A stretch of 64,000 bases of DNA, taken from positions 3,436,001 to 3,500,000 of the forward strand of contig CM065396.1 in assembly GCA_033060915.1 (NCBI GenBank), in the 5' to 3' direction. Shown here one piece after another: positions 12,299 through 24,120 of the stretch; the first letter of the stretch is position 1, and every line of letters begins with the position of its first letter. This stretch comes from Euryodendron excelsum (taxonomy: Eukaryota > Streptophyta > Magnoliopsida > Ericales > Pentaphylacaceae). A model generated the notes under the pieces. It saw only the letters and a program-made list of their open reading frames with translations. It did not search any database and was not told the origin of the DNA. The position numbers and the translations under genes are program-made.

Positions 12299-12785
12299 TT
12301 GATGTGGCTATTTGTGGTCTTTCTTTTCTAACTAAGACACCAAATCATTTTAGCTCGTATATTCCAAAATACCATTGTCAATACTTTTTTTACACTGAAA
12401 ATATAGTTAATTTTATCAATTATTATAAATTTTATATAAATATTAATAACTTATCCACAAAAGATTTGAGAAATATTGTCCATCAACTTGGCCCCTCGCA
12501 GTCAAAATTCAGGCTCCACCACTGCGTATAAGTAATAGGTTTTACACACCAACTTCAAAAAAAAGCTTTAATAAAAGAACTCTTAAGTGGGAGTGGCAAA
12601 TAACTTGTCGATAGAGGTGATAATTTAATTTACATATCAGACTACGTTAGTATAGGTAAATACATTGAATATAAATATATAACAGTTCCTATGTAACGTA
12701 GTCTAAGGAACTTTTAAAAAAAAAAAATCATAGTTTATAAATTTTAAAAAGAAAATTATAACGATAAGAAAACTCAATAAATTTC

Positions 12786-12995
12786 ATTTAATGTACATGT
12801 AAAATAATATCTAATATGTATGAATATAAATGTATGTAATTCAACTAGTATTAGTGAAATATATCGCTAAAGTTATAGTCCATAATTTCATGTAAAATAA
12901 TATTTATATATAAATTTATACATGTATATAACTCAACTAATATTAATAAAATATAATGCCAAAGATGATATTACTTTTATTCCGTGTATTGTACG
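12786..12995. repeat. Two-copy tandem repeat of about 105 bp, diverged
   Basis: Both copies contain CATGTAAAATAATAT, then an ATGTATATAACTCAACTA-like block, then a TATTAATRAAATATA-like block in the same order. Confidence 0.6.
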
Positions 12996-14221
12996 GATCA
13001 ATTGCTAATATATAGAAACTATTCGCAACCCATTGTGGGGTGGGGCTATGGAGTACTAGGATCAGGTAACATTACAGCGTGCCATACGACTACGAATTGG
13101 GCCAACAAAATTCAATTCAACTACTTAAATTAATGCATACCCCCGCCCTACTTATTTTCAAGCCCACGTCACCGCTAGCTCCGCAGGCACAGAGAGAGAG
13201 AGAGAGTCCATCCATTCTAATGTATAAAAGGTGAACCCTATTTGGTATCTAACTCCTTTTGAAGCTGTATCGCGCAGCATAACAATTTAAATTTTCTAAT
13301 TTTGTCTTACAAAAATTAATTTATTACGGTTACGATAACTTTTCTATTCAATAACTGTAAGGGTAAATATAAAAGATAAAAAATAACATAACTGTTCAAC
13401 ATCCCTATCTTTCTAATTGCTTAAGTTATTCAATCCTTTTAGACTCTACACCTTTAACCCAAATCAATAGATCAAAAAATCATCACCACTAACAATGTTG
13501 ACAGTAAAGACAATAAAGAATGAAGAAGCACCATTATTGTCTGTTTTTCTGTATTCTTCATTGTTCACTACTTCTGCATTTGTTGTACACTTCATTTTGT
13601 TTAAGCACTCTCATCATTATTATAGTGAGTTCTATTAAAAAACAAAAAAAAAAAATTCACTGCATACTAAATTATGAGATTCATTTGTTTTTGGGTGTTC
13701 GCAGAGATCTTTTGGTTTAGAATATTCAATGTCAAGGGAAGAATTGCACATGCATAGTTTTATAAATAGAGCCATAACACATGTATTAACTCATTGGGTG
13801 ATTCATCCCGAGAGTAAATCAAACGTCCTAAGTAGGAAACTTGGCAATTGGAGAGATAAACAAGGGCAGGGATGGCTTATCTTTGATTAGACAAAATATG
13901 AGATTAGTCAAGATACACGCAAGCCGGTTAAGATATCCAACCGCATAATCCAAATAAATACTCATTGGGTGATGGATGTGGGATCCGCAAATTGCTTAGA
14001 TCCCCCAAAAGTTAAGTTCTTCATCATCATCAATCAATAACAAACACACATTTTGACATACAAAAACAGAAAGAGCGATTCACTTATATTAGTTGCTTGC
14101 TTTTGACTGTTACCATCATGAGGAGTAGTTTTTAATTAATTATATCTGGGAAATTATGGATGCCATACTCACTTACCCGTAGCAGAAAGCAACTGCAAGC
14201 AAAATCTAATGTCCCAGACCC

Positions 14222-14280
14222 CCAGCTGCAGCTGCTGCTGCTCAGCTGCCCCATATGGGCCTAGCGGCAGCAGCAGCACT
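14222..14280. repeat. CAG/CTG-rich inverted repeat
   Basis: CAGCTGCAGCTGCTGCTGCT is followed 20-25 bp later by GGCAGCAGCAGCACTT, the reverse complement of CTGCTGCTGCC. The two arms could form an imperfect stem. Confidence 0.6.
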
Positions 14281-15074
14281 TATTAATCAATGATTCACTC
14301 TCAAGCATAAAGACCACCCCATTTTGATCAATAAGAATAAGAATTCCATTAATGCTTAAATTTTTGGACCCACCCCTCACCTCCCTTGCATTAATGTTTA
14401 ACAACACCACACTGGTTTTCTTTCACTTTCAGTTGAAATTTGAGACACACAAAGAAACTGCCAAAATGACTTCTACAAGAAAGTGGGGGGAGAAGAGAAT
14501 TCTGCCTATATGCTTATATTAGAGAATCTATACAGAGTTCTTCTACGTTCACAATTTGTGCTTTTGGGTCCTGCAATCTTCAACAAGAAGAAGTCAAAAA
14601 AGATGAAGAGAGGCTACCATACCATCCATTCATCTTTCCAGCTGCAACGACTTGTCTCAATCTGTTCCTCTCCACCTTGCCCACGCCCACTGAAAATATC
14701 TTAATCCACTTGTGAAAGAAAGAGCTAGAGAGATCATAACATCAACAACTTGGAAAACAATTGGGAATCAACTACCCTTGCAAATTGCTACTCTCTAATG
14801 GCTTCATCACCACAACCTTATTTTCAACACAACATAAATCACAACCAACAAATCACGGGAAAAAATTTAATGACAAAAAGGAACGGAGAGTTGGATTTCA
14901 CAAAATCCCAATTCTATCCACACTAGACCCGAAAACAAAAAAAAAAAACAAAAAAGGATGACTTCCCCAGACACTCTAATATAGCTGGGCCACCTCTCCT
15001 GATCCTCACCAATAAACATCAATCGGCCTACAACCTCCTCTCCCTTCCCTTCTCCTCCACCCCCGACCCCCGCT

Positions 15075-15103
<29 letters not shown>
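15075..15103. repeat. Poly-C homopolymer (29 C), G29 on the PP2C sense strand
   Basis: This is an uninterrupted C run 115-143 bp past the PP2C stop. If transcribed it would put a G29 tract into the 3' UTR. The true length is uncertain because assemblers handle such runs poorly. Confidence 0.9.
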
Positions 15104-15105
<2 letters not shown>

Positions 15106-15217
15106 CGCTCGGTCAAGAAAATAAATCATAAACACAGACAGGGCTGGTAACCGAGAAAATAAAAAATAAAAAAAAATCAATGAAGAAAATCAAATCCAGA
15201 CGAAACTTCTATCTTCA

Positions 15218-18200
15218 TCATTTCCGAGCTTTTGTCTCTGGGAAAGCTTTCTTCTCCTCTTTCCCTGAGACTAACCTTGGCAAAGTCAATAGTGTGTTTA
15301 CACGAGACACTCCCTCCAGAGCTGACCAATCTATTCCGGAGTCCGTTTGCATTTCTTCGTCATTTCCTGAGGCTTCCCCTGGAAGAATTTCTTCACAACT
15401 TCGAACAGTTCCAGAACGATCCAGCCCACTTGGGACAGTAGGATCTTCTTTCTCACTGCCAATGTTGCTTTGCTCCATTGATATAATCTTCTCTTTGGAT
15501 TTGGTAGCGGAAGCAATAGATAAATTGTTTGAGTTTGAATCTAGGAAGAGGCAAACCACAGCACAATCATCAACTTTGGAAGTAGGGTATTTGCTCCTCC
15601 AAGCTCGAACTGCAGACTCAACAAGAGCTCGAGCTGCAGATGAACGCCCTGGAGCAGAAGATACAATGTCTACCACTTCTTTATTCGAAAGCACATCCCA
15701 AATCTGTGATAAAGACAAAATATCACTTAACACTCAAAAAGAAAGGGGAACATAAACCAAACTGAACACAGAAAATTGTTAAAATTCATATCGGGTCTCA
15801 TACCCCATCTGTAGCCAAGATGACAAACTCATCCTTCTCGCTTAGACATCGGCAAGTAATTTCAGGCACAGAAATCAGACCAAAATCCTTCAGGCAGAAA
15901 TCTCCAAAAGCCCGGGCCATTGCAAGTCCAGGGGAATCATAGTTTGGCAGCCAAACTCGGGCAACTTCAGGTTCATCTTGAAGGGAAAAAACACGTCCTT
16001 TACATTTTCGGATCCTCTCTGCTTCCACTGCAAGGTAAAAAGAAGGCGTGAATTAGAACTAAAATATAGATCTTTCAATGGTATTCCTTGTTATTATTTC
16101 ACATATGGAAAAGAAAAGGAGTTGATAAAAAAATCCAATTTGTATGTATTAGCACTTCCAATACTTTAAACCAGTAAAGATAATGCCAACAAGACACCAA
16201 AACACCTAGTTTATCTGGTATACTTTTTGTTCCGTGCCGTCATGTAAGCCTCATACCAACTGCTTCGAGACAACCGCACGATTCCTACATTTTTTTTGGG
16301 TAGGGCAAGATTCCTACTTTGCCAAATTGCTGGACTTAAATTTAACACTTCATCAGCATATAGTAAGAAAACCCATTCATGTGCACCAACTCGTGGTTGA
16401 TTTTACTCCCTTTTTAATTTCCTTCCATGTCTCAAGAATGCTTGAGGTTGAGAAGCACGTATATTAAAAACTAATAGAACAAAATCATGCAATAAAAATA
16501 TGACTTTTAGTCGGAGAAATATTCACATAGCATTCAAAATGATGGCTTAATTCAACATGCAACATAAGTCAAACAACAAGTGTAAAGTAGGAATCACTAA
16601 AATTGGTGAATATTTAGATACTTATCAAAAATAAAAATAAAAAAGATGGTACCAAGTTGGAATCCAGACTCAAACAGGCATATCTTAAATGAACCACCGT
16701 ATAATTGGGTTATAAATTCTGTAAACTAGGAAGTTCGCAGAAGTTGTAAATGTTTTGGAAACTTAGCCACTCAATATGATGCTCGGTTCAGTTTAGCATT
16801 CAAAAGAATGTTAGGAAAAAAAATCAGTGAAATTTGACATATAACTTACAGAAAGAAAATAGAACATTGGGATGTCCAAAGTCAGCTGTAGATTTAACAA
16901 ATAAGAAGTCGTCCAGTTAAGTATTTAAAAAAGAAAAACCATTTTCTAATTAGACATATAAAAACTACGCAAACGAAGATCAAAAGATTCTGATCATTAA
17001 ATGAGAACAGATAATGAAGAATGGAAAAAAAAAACTCCTTTATATTTAGCCTAAGAAACATGGATACGAACAAGGGCCACGGATACAACATGAAATGCTG
17101 ACATGGCAATATCCAAAAAGTATGGACACGGCCACAGCTATAGATAAAATTTATTTATAAAAATAAAATAAAAAGGATTATTTTATATAATACAAAAAAA
17201 ATTTTACTATATGAAAATAATAAAAATAACTATTCTTACATTTATATATTGAAAAGAAGCAGGAATAGAAAGTCCTAGTGTCATACATTTAGAAACCTTG
17301 AAAGTATTCATAAACTAAATTTAAGTCATCAAGATCATAGGGTTCAAATATTTGAAGGCCCAAAGAAGGGGGAACATATGAACTTCTCCTTTATTCTAAT
17401 CGTTAACCTTCATTTTATTTTTCATTAAACTTGTGCCGAGACACTAGATGTGTCTCATGTGTGTCCAGATGATGGAGACAAGTGGCTAAAACGTCCAGTA
17501 CTTAAAAACTTTGAAAGTAATAGGACTCGTTTGGATGCATGACTAATTCATGTCAATGTATGTTTAACTAGTGCCCGTGTCTGTGTGGGACACGAGCACG
17601 GCACCGAAGTAGGTGTGTCCTTTCTCCCTACTACTTAGCTCAAACAAATACTTAAAATACACAAATGAAACTTCTTTACCTTCTCAGGTGTGTCCATGCT
17701 TCATAGTATTTAGCTCAAAGAACTGTTTAAAGTAAAGGAATGAAACTTCTTCATCGATGTTATCCATTAAAAGTAGAAAAATAAAAATATTGAAAAAAAG
17801 AAAGAATAAAATCTAAAGCTCTTAAACTAAAAATCAACCTACAGCTCCTCATAAATTACTGATTTAAACAGCTTTCTGAAATTCCTGTGTACAGATGTAT
17901 TTCAGAATGCTGCTTGTTTAACCAAAGCAATGGTTTTATTTCACCCGGTGCAATCATACAGGGGATACAGTACACTCTGGCACTAGACACTAATTGTCTA
18001 TTTTACTAATGAGCTATAGCAGATCGTCACACCATTTCCACTCACACATCCCATAAGCCCTCGTAACCATCCATTTTAATCTCTACAATCTCCATTACAC
18101 CATAGGTATTCCAAGTTAAAAACCAAACCAACTTTCTTTGTTTCCCTAATGTTATCACCTACTTTGACCTAATCACAGGTTTTCTCTTATTCATTATTTT

Positions 18201-20856
18201 GACCTCTAAAATCGTGCAATCCCTCGCTGACATTTACCTGCCTTTCTTAAGGTTCTAACCAGCTTGAGCCAACTAAAATATAATTTTGACCTTCATAATT
18301 ATGCCACCACCTGTCATACTATTTTCAACTACAGGTTATCGTTAAACAAATTGATTTGTCTCTGACAAAAGGTCAACAAAAATCACAGTGCAGATTGTGC
18401 AAATCAACTGACCATGGTGCTAAAAATGCAGAGCCCATTTTTCTGTTTTAGAACCATCTCTAATGGGAGGTCTCTGTCATATAATTAAGAAGGCTAAGAA
18501 ATGGCAAGCAGAACATTACAATAATACGAAGGAGAGCGGTGATACAGCGCCTTCATGTCTCAAGCAAAATATTTTCACAAAGTAAATAATGGTCCAGAGA
18601 GAGATACCAGGAAGATTTGGTTTGAGGTCCACTGTTAACTGCACCGCAAGAAGAGAATCATCTTTGTCTCTTGTACCCAGTACAGCTCTCGAGTCCCCAA
18701 CATTTCCAATCACAAGATACTGGCCCTGTACGAAAAACAATTAAGGCATTCATGACTCAGAAAAAACTTCCCCAAAGTCCTTTTGGAATCAATTTTTAAT
18801 TGTTACTAGTCAAATGACCTGTTTCACCACTGTTACTGCTGTTGTCCCACTGCAAAAGCAATCAATATTGGTATGCATTTTTAGTTCCCTGTCCATGACT
18901 TTGAATGCCTTCAGAAAGGACTCTTTCAATGTCTGAAAGATCTCTGGCTGCTTTTCTGTTTCTTCAACATCAATGGAGGACCTGGATTCTTCATCAGCAG
19001 ATACAAAAGAAGTACCTTCTGAGTTCATGCTACCAGTGGTATTAAGGCTGATCTCTCTTAGAACTTCATCACTCTTTACATTAACTTCCCAGTGTGCACT
19101 CAATTTCAAGGGGAGGGAATCTCTCACTCTCTTCGCAACCATGTGACCATAAGGACCATGACCGTCAAAGACACCACAGAAGACGGTGTCTGTTCTCGAG
19201 CCAAAATTCTGGAAATCCAATTTGTAACAGTTAGTAAATCACATGGCTATATAGCTAGCAACTGGAGATATTAATAGAAAAGAAGTTGAACATTGTGAAG
19301 GACAGAGCTGTAATGCACATGGTTCGACTGAGCTGCTGCAAATCATCTACTGATTTACTCTCATAATAAAGACACTAAACATGTAGATCTGAAAAAAAAC
19401 CAAAAAATTAATTTTTAAGCCTTTCCTGATTGCGCCCAATTTGTCAAGCTTCTGAGCTATCAAAGTTACTGAATTCACTATTTAATACATGAGCAAAAAG
19501 ACCAAATATTTGTGGTTAATAACTTGATGAAATGAATGGAAGGTACATTAAAAAAGATAAACAAGCAGAAGTCCAGAAAAGGATGCAATCATCAGACCTA
19601 TATTTTTTCTTGGATCGTTCCAACGGGACTGTAGCCTGCCACATGCTCTAAAATGTGGTATGATAAGAGCAGGCCTATATACATTATACTATTCGAATTT
19701 AGGGTACTTCTAAATGTGAGAGCAATTTTCTTTTAATAATTAGACATTCAATCAAATAAAGTTTATTATTCTTCAAATTAATATTCTAGGAGCATTATGG
19801 CCCATTTGTTTTATATTTTCTCTTGCCAAAACTCCACTCTCAAATTTTAGTTCATTATATTTGATTTCTCTCCCTCCTACTGCAAAACTTTTAAGGGAAA
19901 TTTTTTTTGGATCGCTTCAGATTGCTAAATTCATCATTTTCGAACAAAAGTGTACCACATTTCATAATTTTCATTCCAAAACAAAAATTGCAGGGGCATT
20001 AGCAATTTTTTTGGTAAGTGGCAATACTGCATCTAACATATACCACAGATAGTCCCAACACATAAGAACGGTTTGAGTACTCATAAGAATGACAAAATTT
20101 CACTCTGAATTAGAGCCTTGAGTTATGACAATGAAGGTGGGCCAATTATTCTTTTGCTCAGACACGAACTCCTAATAGCAAAAGCCAACTAGACACAAAT
20201 TTTTTGAATTTCCCACTCTTAAGGCATGGTTTGGTGTAGCAACTGAAAGACAAAAGAATGAGGATATCACTTGCAAAAGTTCATCAGAGATAGAATTAAA
20301 TTTTAAAAAGCAGTTAATTTCTACCAAAGGCCAGAGATCATCATACAACAAATTCACCACCTGCACATGCAATAGTCAATACAATATAATGCAGGGCAAA
20401 GATCGTGTAATCAAAAGGACATCTAAAATAATCCATTCCCAAGAAACAGCAATCTTAAAGGTTAGTCCCTCAACTTATGTTTGGATTGCAGCAATTATGA
20501 GAAAAGCATAATCTCATACTGAAGAAGCACATAATGAAAAAATCAATCAAATCACCAGGATTCAACCATTTGAATAAAACCAATAGAAAATGAAAAGCTG
20601 ACAAAGGGCAAACCTCCCAAACAATCATGGCATCTTGATTGGTCCCTTTCCTGCCTTGTTGGGTAAAGAGTGAAGCAACTTCACTGGAGCCATTCAAGAA
20701 CATTCGCCCTGGAATCCTATGCAACTGTTCTTCCCTCCTGTAGTCAAATGAAGAATTCCGAGACCCGGGCCTCTTCTTCGAGTTCTTCCTCTTCCTAATC
20801 CCCAGAGGGGAACTGGGGAGAGGGCTCCTGCTTTCAGAAGACAAGCAGGACCCCAT
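15218..20856 (-). CDS. Protein phosphatase 2C, plant clade E-like (5 coding exons, 486 aa)
   Basis: Exons (minus strand): 20856-20614, 19208-18819, 18725-18608, 16027-15804 and 15703-15218. All borders are GT/AG and phases fit, giving 486 residues. It is a Mg/Mn-dependent Ser/Thr phosphatase (PPM family). The start MGSCLSSES fits N-myristoylation at Gly2 with a palmitoylatable Cys4, implying membrane attachment. Conserved parts in order: RKGTNQD (69-75), FCGVFDGHG with metal-binding Asp96 and Gly97, SGTTAV (201-206), VGDSRAVLG (220-228), SPGLAMARAFGD (282-293), LATDG with Asp324, and VDDCAVVCLFLD with Asp370/371. A low-complexity Ser/acidic insert at about 110-185 and a tail of about 100 residues after the catalytic core are typical of this plant group (close to Arabidopsis At3g02750 or At5g36250 from memory). 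I chose the ATG at 20856, not the in-frame ATG at 20940, because only the former gives the myristoylation signal. All catalytic residues I checked are intact. The exact substrate is unknown. Confidence 0.95.
16028..18607 (-). other. Intron 3 of the PP2C gene (2580 bp)
   Basis: This is the largest PP2C intron. It splits the codon that gives Val251. It contains AT-rich filler and a diverged two-copy direct repeat of about 75 bp (about 17607-17755), each copy with GTGTGTCC, then TTTAGCTCAAA, then GAAACTTCTTYA. No reading frame inside resembles a gene. Confidence 0.75.
17607..17755. repeat. Diverged two-copy direct repeat in PP2C intron 3
   Basis: The copies align from GGTGTGTCC through ACTTAGCTCAAACAAA / ATTTAGCTCAAAGAAC to GAAACTTCTTTACC / GAAACTTCTTCATC. 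Confidence 0.6.
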
Positions 20857-20958
20857 CCTGAGGGCCCTGATAATATTTAATATGCACTCCAGACCAGCCA
20901 AACAATCACACCCCCTATTTTCAGTTGAGGGATCCGTCACAACACCCTCAAGGAAATC

Positions 20959-21636
20959 CCTGTAAATCTCTTTGATTTTGCAGCCTAATTGTCAGATTAA
21001 TCCACAAATTTCACCCTTAGGTCTCTTCAATCATGCAATCAAATCTGATTAATTCAATCCGGATGACGAAGAATACTGGAATTCAATTCCCAAATCCTTC
21101 AAACGTCAAAAGGAGAAGACCTTCACTAATGAATTAGACCTGAAAGCGTTAAAATACGAAGCACAGAATTATAACAATCTCCACCATACCTTTTGCCTTT
21201 CTTTCAAAAAAAAAATCACAAAGACATGAAAAAGCTAAAAAGGTGTCGAAAGCATATAGAGCAGATCTGTAGAAACTGTCCTTTTTTTTTTTTGTTTCTC
21301 TTTATCTTTACGTTCTCTAATAGCAAAAATCCAATTGTTTTCTCTTTTTTTCCTCTTGCAAATACAAACCCAAATCAAAAGATCGAAACCGAAATCTCAC
21401 CAACCATCAAATCACCAAACCCATAACCATTTACTCTGAGTTCTATAACACCCCCAATCAAACTTCAAGTTTAAATACCAAACTCTTACAAATGACCCAA
21501 AATTCTAAATCACATCGACAACTCCAAGCCCCGGAATTAGACCAGATCACTCCAACCAGAGAGATCAAGACCCCACAATCAAACAAATCTCATAAATGGA
21601 AACGAATTATAAACAAATAACCAAGATAAACTTACT
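20959..21636 (-). other. Probable intron in the PP2C 5' leader
   Basis: A donor-like TAGTA|GTAAGTTTATC ends at 21636 and an acceptor-like GATTTACAG|GG lies at 20962-20960, about 100 bp upstream of the chosen ATG. The stretch upstream of the donor (21636-21900) is CT-rich as in many plant 5' UTRs. Transcript data would be needed to prove it. Confidence 0.55.
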
Positions 21637-22202
21637 ACTAGAATGTAGAGAGAGATTCGGAGGGAAGAGGAGCTAAACGGATGACAGGTTCAATATTGGA
21701 GAGAGAATATCGGTAACAAACCCTCAAAACGAGAAAATATTCAATGCGACGAAGATCGCAAAAAACGCGCTCAGATTCTGTAGAGAGAGAAAGCTTTGGA
21801 GAGAGAAACATACAAAATACAACAGCAGAGGAAGACCGTCTCTCTCTTCTCTCTCTCACACACAAACTGAAAAATGAGGATCCAATATCAATCGTCTCTG
21901 GACCGTGTCCGTCACTGTCAAAATCTGTGATCTCAAGTTTTATTACCAAAAGAAAAATGTAGTCAATTAACAACAAATATGGGTATATGTATACAGATAC
22001 GTACGTACATATATACACACAGACACAGAGATATGTATACGGATGTATACACGCATATTGGATGTGGATGTATATATTATATAACATATATATTAGCCCT
22101 AGAAAATGGAGGAATGGAATGGAAGAAAGAAAGAATCAGCGAAATTGACTTTTTTGGGAAGGAGGAGCGGAAAGGAAACGAATTCCTCTTTCCCCTTTTA
22201 TA
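21637..22202 (-). promoter_or_regulatory. PP2C leader and core promoter candidates
   Basis: A good TATA box (TATAAAAG, 22202-22195 on the minus strand) would place transcription start near 22170. A second TATATA-rich stretch near 22070-22092 is an alternative that fits a start around 21900-22040. The first 250 bases upstream of the leader donor are rich in CT repeats. A 149-codon frame (22087-21638) would lie in the leader if the upstream start is used. Confidence 0.45.
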
Positions 22203-23581
22203 CTAATCTTTTCCATCTGCCTCTTTTTAGGTAACCTCTTTCCTCTTTTCCAATTATTTATTTCTTATCTTATTTTTGGCAAATGTTCCTCTCTGTCTTC
22301 ATTTTCTCGTCTGTGTGGTAAGTCATAAATGATTAATAATCCTTCCTTTGGATTGGATCTGGGACATGTCTTGTTTTCCTGAAAATTTTTCTAAGGAAAT
22401 TTTTTTTATTAAAAAAATAAATATGCAGATAGACTACTCTACATATTTGTCAGAGAGTATTGCCTCTTAGCCTTACAGAGTCATCTATGAAAAACCTCAT
22501 TACACCTGTGTTAGGGTTTAGCATAGGTCCTATGGTGACGTTGAAGAGTAAGTTTAATACCACTAAACTACTATGACAGCTCGAATCCGAATAATTCTAT
22601 CACTTGGTGCTTTTTGTAAAAAAAATATTGCAATAGTATTTTTATAATAAAAAATTATTATAATTAATATTTTATTTTAAAGTGAAATATTCTCATTTAA
22701 TTATATTATTTTATTCATAAATTCTGATGAATTTCTTGATGAAATAGAATTACCCTTTTTTTAAATGAATTTAATGGGGCCCACTAAAATTGAAATTACA
22801 GTGGCATTGGTGTACTAACTTTCAAAACTTGTATTAATGCACTAGTGTTAAAAAGTATAGTCTTCCAACTTCCATGCATATGGCGAGTTCAATACGGGCC
22901 TACGGGCTAAGCTAAATAATATCCTGCCACTAATAAAAAAATTCTATGTCATACCCTAGTCCAAACCCATTACGAGTCGTCTTTTAGTTATTTGGAGTTC
23001 GGATTAAATAAAAATTATACAAATTATATAAACACAAAAGCAATATAAAAGTGACAAAGAAAAATGTCAAGTTCTAAAAATAAAAAGTAATATTAAAACT
23101 CTAACATTTACTTATATATCCCATTATATTTTGTATTATTAAAATATAATAAAAGTATTTAAAAAATTTTATAATGTAACCGAGGCCGAGGCGGGGGCGA
23201 AGAAGTGTGAGTGATCTAAACTCTATCCCGTTCGAAACCCACATCGAATTATATTTTCTTTCTCCTACCCCACCCCTACCATGTTTATTCATATCCCAAA
23301 CTTTTACTATTAAGGCAGAATAAAGTGGGGTTTGGATTTTTCGGATTGCCGTCCTTATGATTCACCTTCCCTTCTCCTAGGGCTTTGAGCCTCCAATGTA
23401 TAAAAAAAAAAATTCAAGTATATGAGGTCATTAAAAAAAATCGAAGCACGAGAATAAATTATCAATTTATACACTCATAATATGATTAAATTAAATTATA
23501 ATAATATAATATAATCTTAAAATAAGAAATCAAAAGTCGATTGTAATAAACAACAAACCTGAACTTGTAATAAGAAACTAA

Positions 23582-23858
23582 GAGCCCGTTTGATAACGCT
23601 GTCAGTTTTTATTTTTTATTATATGTTTTTGTTTTGTGTTTTTACTGTGTATTTTTTATGGTATAATGATGAGCATTTATAGGTTATCGTTGTATCAATA
23701 GTACTAGACCAATGTTTTGGTAAGAGAAAACACACCCATTTTAGTGTTTTTATTTTATTTTTTCGAATTTTGTAAATAACTAAAAAAAATAGACAAAAGC
23801 TGTTTTTTTTTTTTTTGAAAAAAAAAAAAGAAAAAAAAAACGTTACCTAGCGATAAGT
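23582..23858 (+). mobile_element. Foldback MITE-like element, copy 2
   Basis: It begins GAGCCCGTTTGATAACGCTG and ends AACGTTACCTAGCG. The interior shares ATGATGAGCATTTATAGG then TTATCGTTGT with the copy at 29080-29348, and pairs T-rich with A-rich arms near the right end. No coding sequence. Confidence 0.7.
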
Positions 23859-24120
23859 TTTATTGTGAACATTCTAAAGTATTATTTTTTTTTACCTTAA
23901 AATCTTGCTAAGGCCTATAATGATCAACTGTATGCGTTACACATGCTAAATGATTTTATTTTAATAAGTACATTTACAATGCACATATAGCTACTTAAAA
24001 ATAAAAATTACCTAAAAAATAATTTAAAATTTTAAGTTAGAGAAATTTGATTTACCTAAATTACTTCAATTTCATTAAATATTTATAAATAAAAAATAGA
24101 AGGTAAATTTTTTTTATATT

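Larger units (their letters stand above)
9576..14100. other. Gene-free AT-rich intergenic region
   Basis: No reading frame here looks like a real gene. The region contains transposon ends of GGGGCGGAGCCA type (10633-11397 and about 12490-12528), a small foldback element (about 12045-12172), tandem duplications at 12181-12298 and 12786-12995, a (GA)n tract near 13192-13206, and a TATAAAAGG sequence near 13222 with no convincing gene after it. Confidence 0.5.
14101..15217 (-). other. Downstream flank of the PP2C gene, including the probable 3' UTR
   Basis: No gene was recognised on either strand. The part next to 15217 should contain the PP2C 3' UTR. A CAG/CTG-rich inverted repeat (14222-14280) and a C29 homopolymer (15075-15103) are the notable features. 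The open frames at 14483-14961 are A-rich and show no protein character. Confidence 0.45.

Noticed and set aside
13520..13720. Secretory-looking 66-codon frame (MKKHHYCLFFCILHCSLLLH)
   Set aside because: After the hydrophobic start it is only A/T-run sequence. A TATA-like box 300 bp upstream is not enough support.
15180..15755. 191-codon plus-strand frame
   Set aside because: It is the antisense shadow of PP2C exon 5; the minus-strand protein is clearly conserved.
21744..21962. 72-codon plus-strand frame
   Set aside because: It lies opposite the PP2C leader in GA-rich sequence and has no homology signal.
23205..23240. Possible tRNA T-arm (GTTCGAAACC)
   Set aside because: No acceptor stem, D-arm or anticodon arm can be drawn around it.
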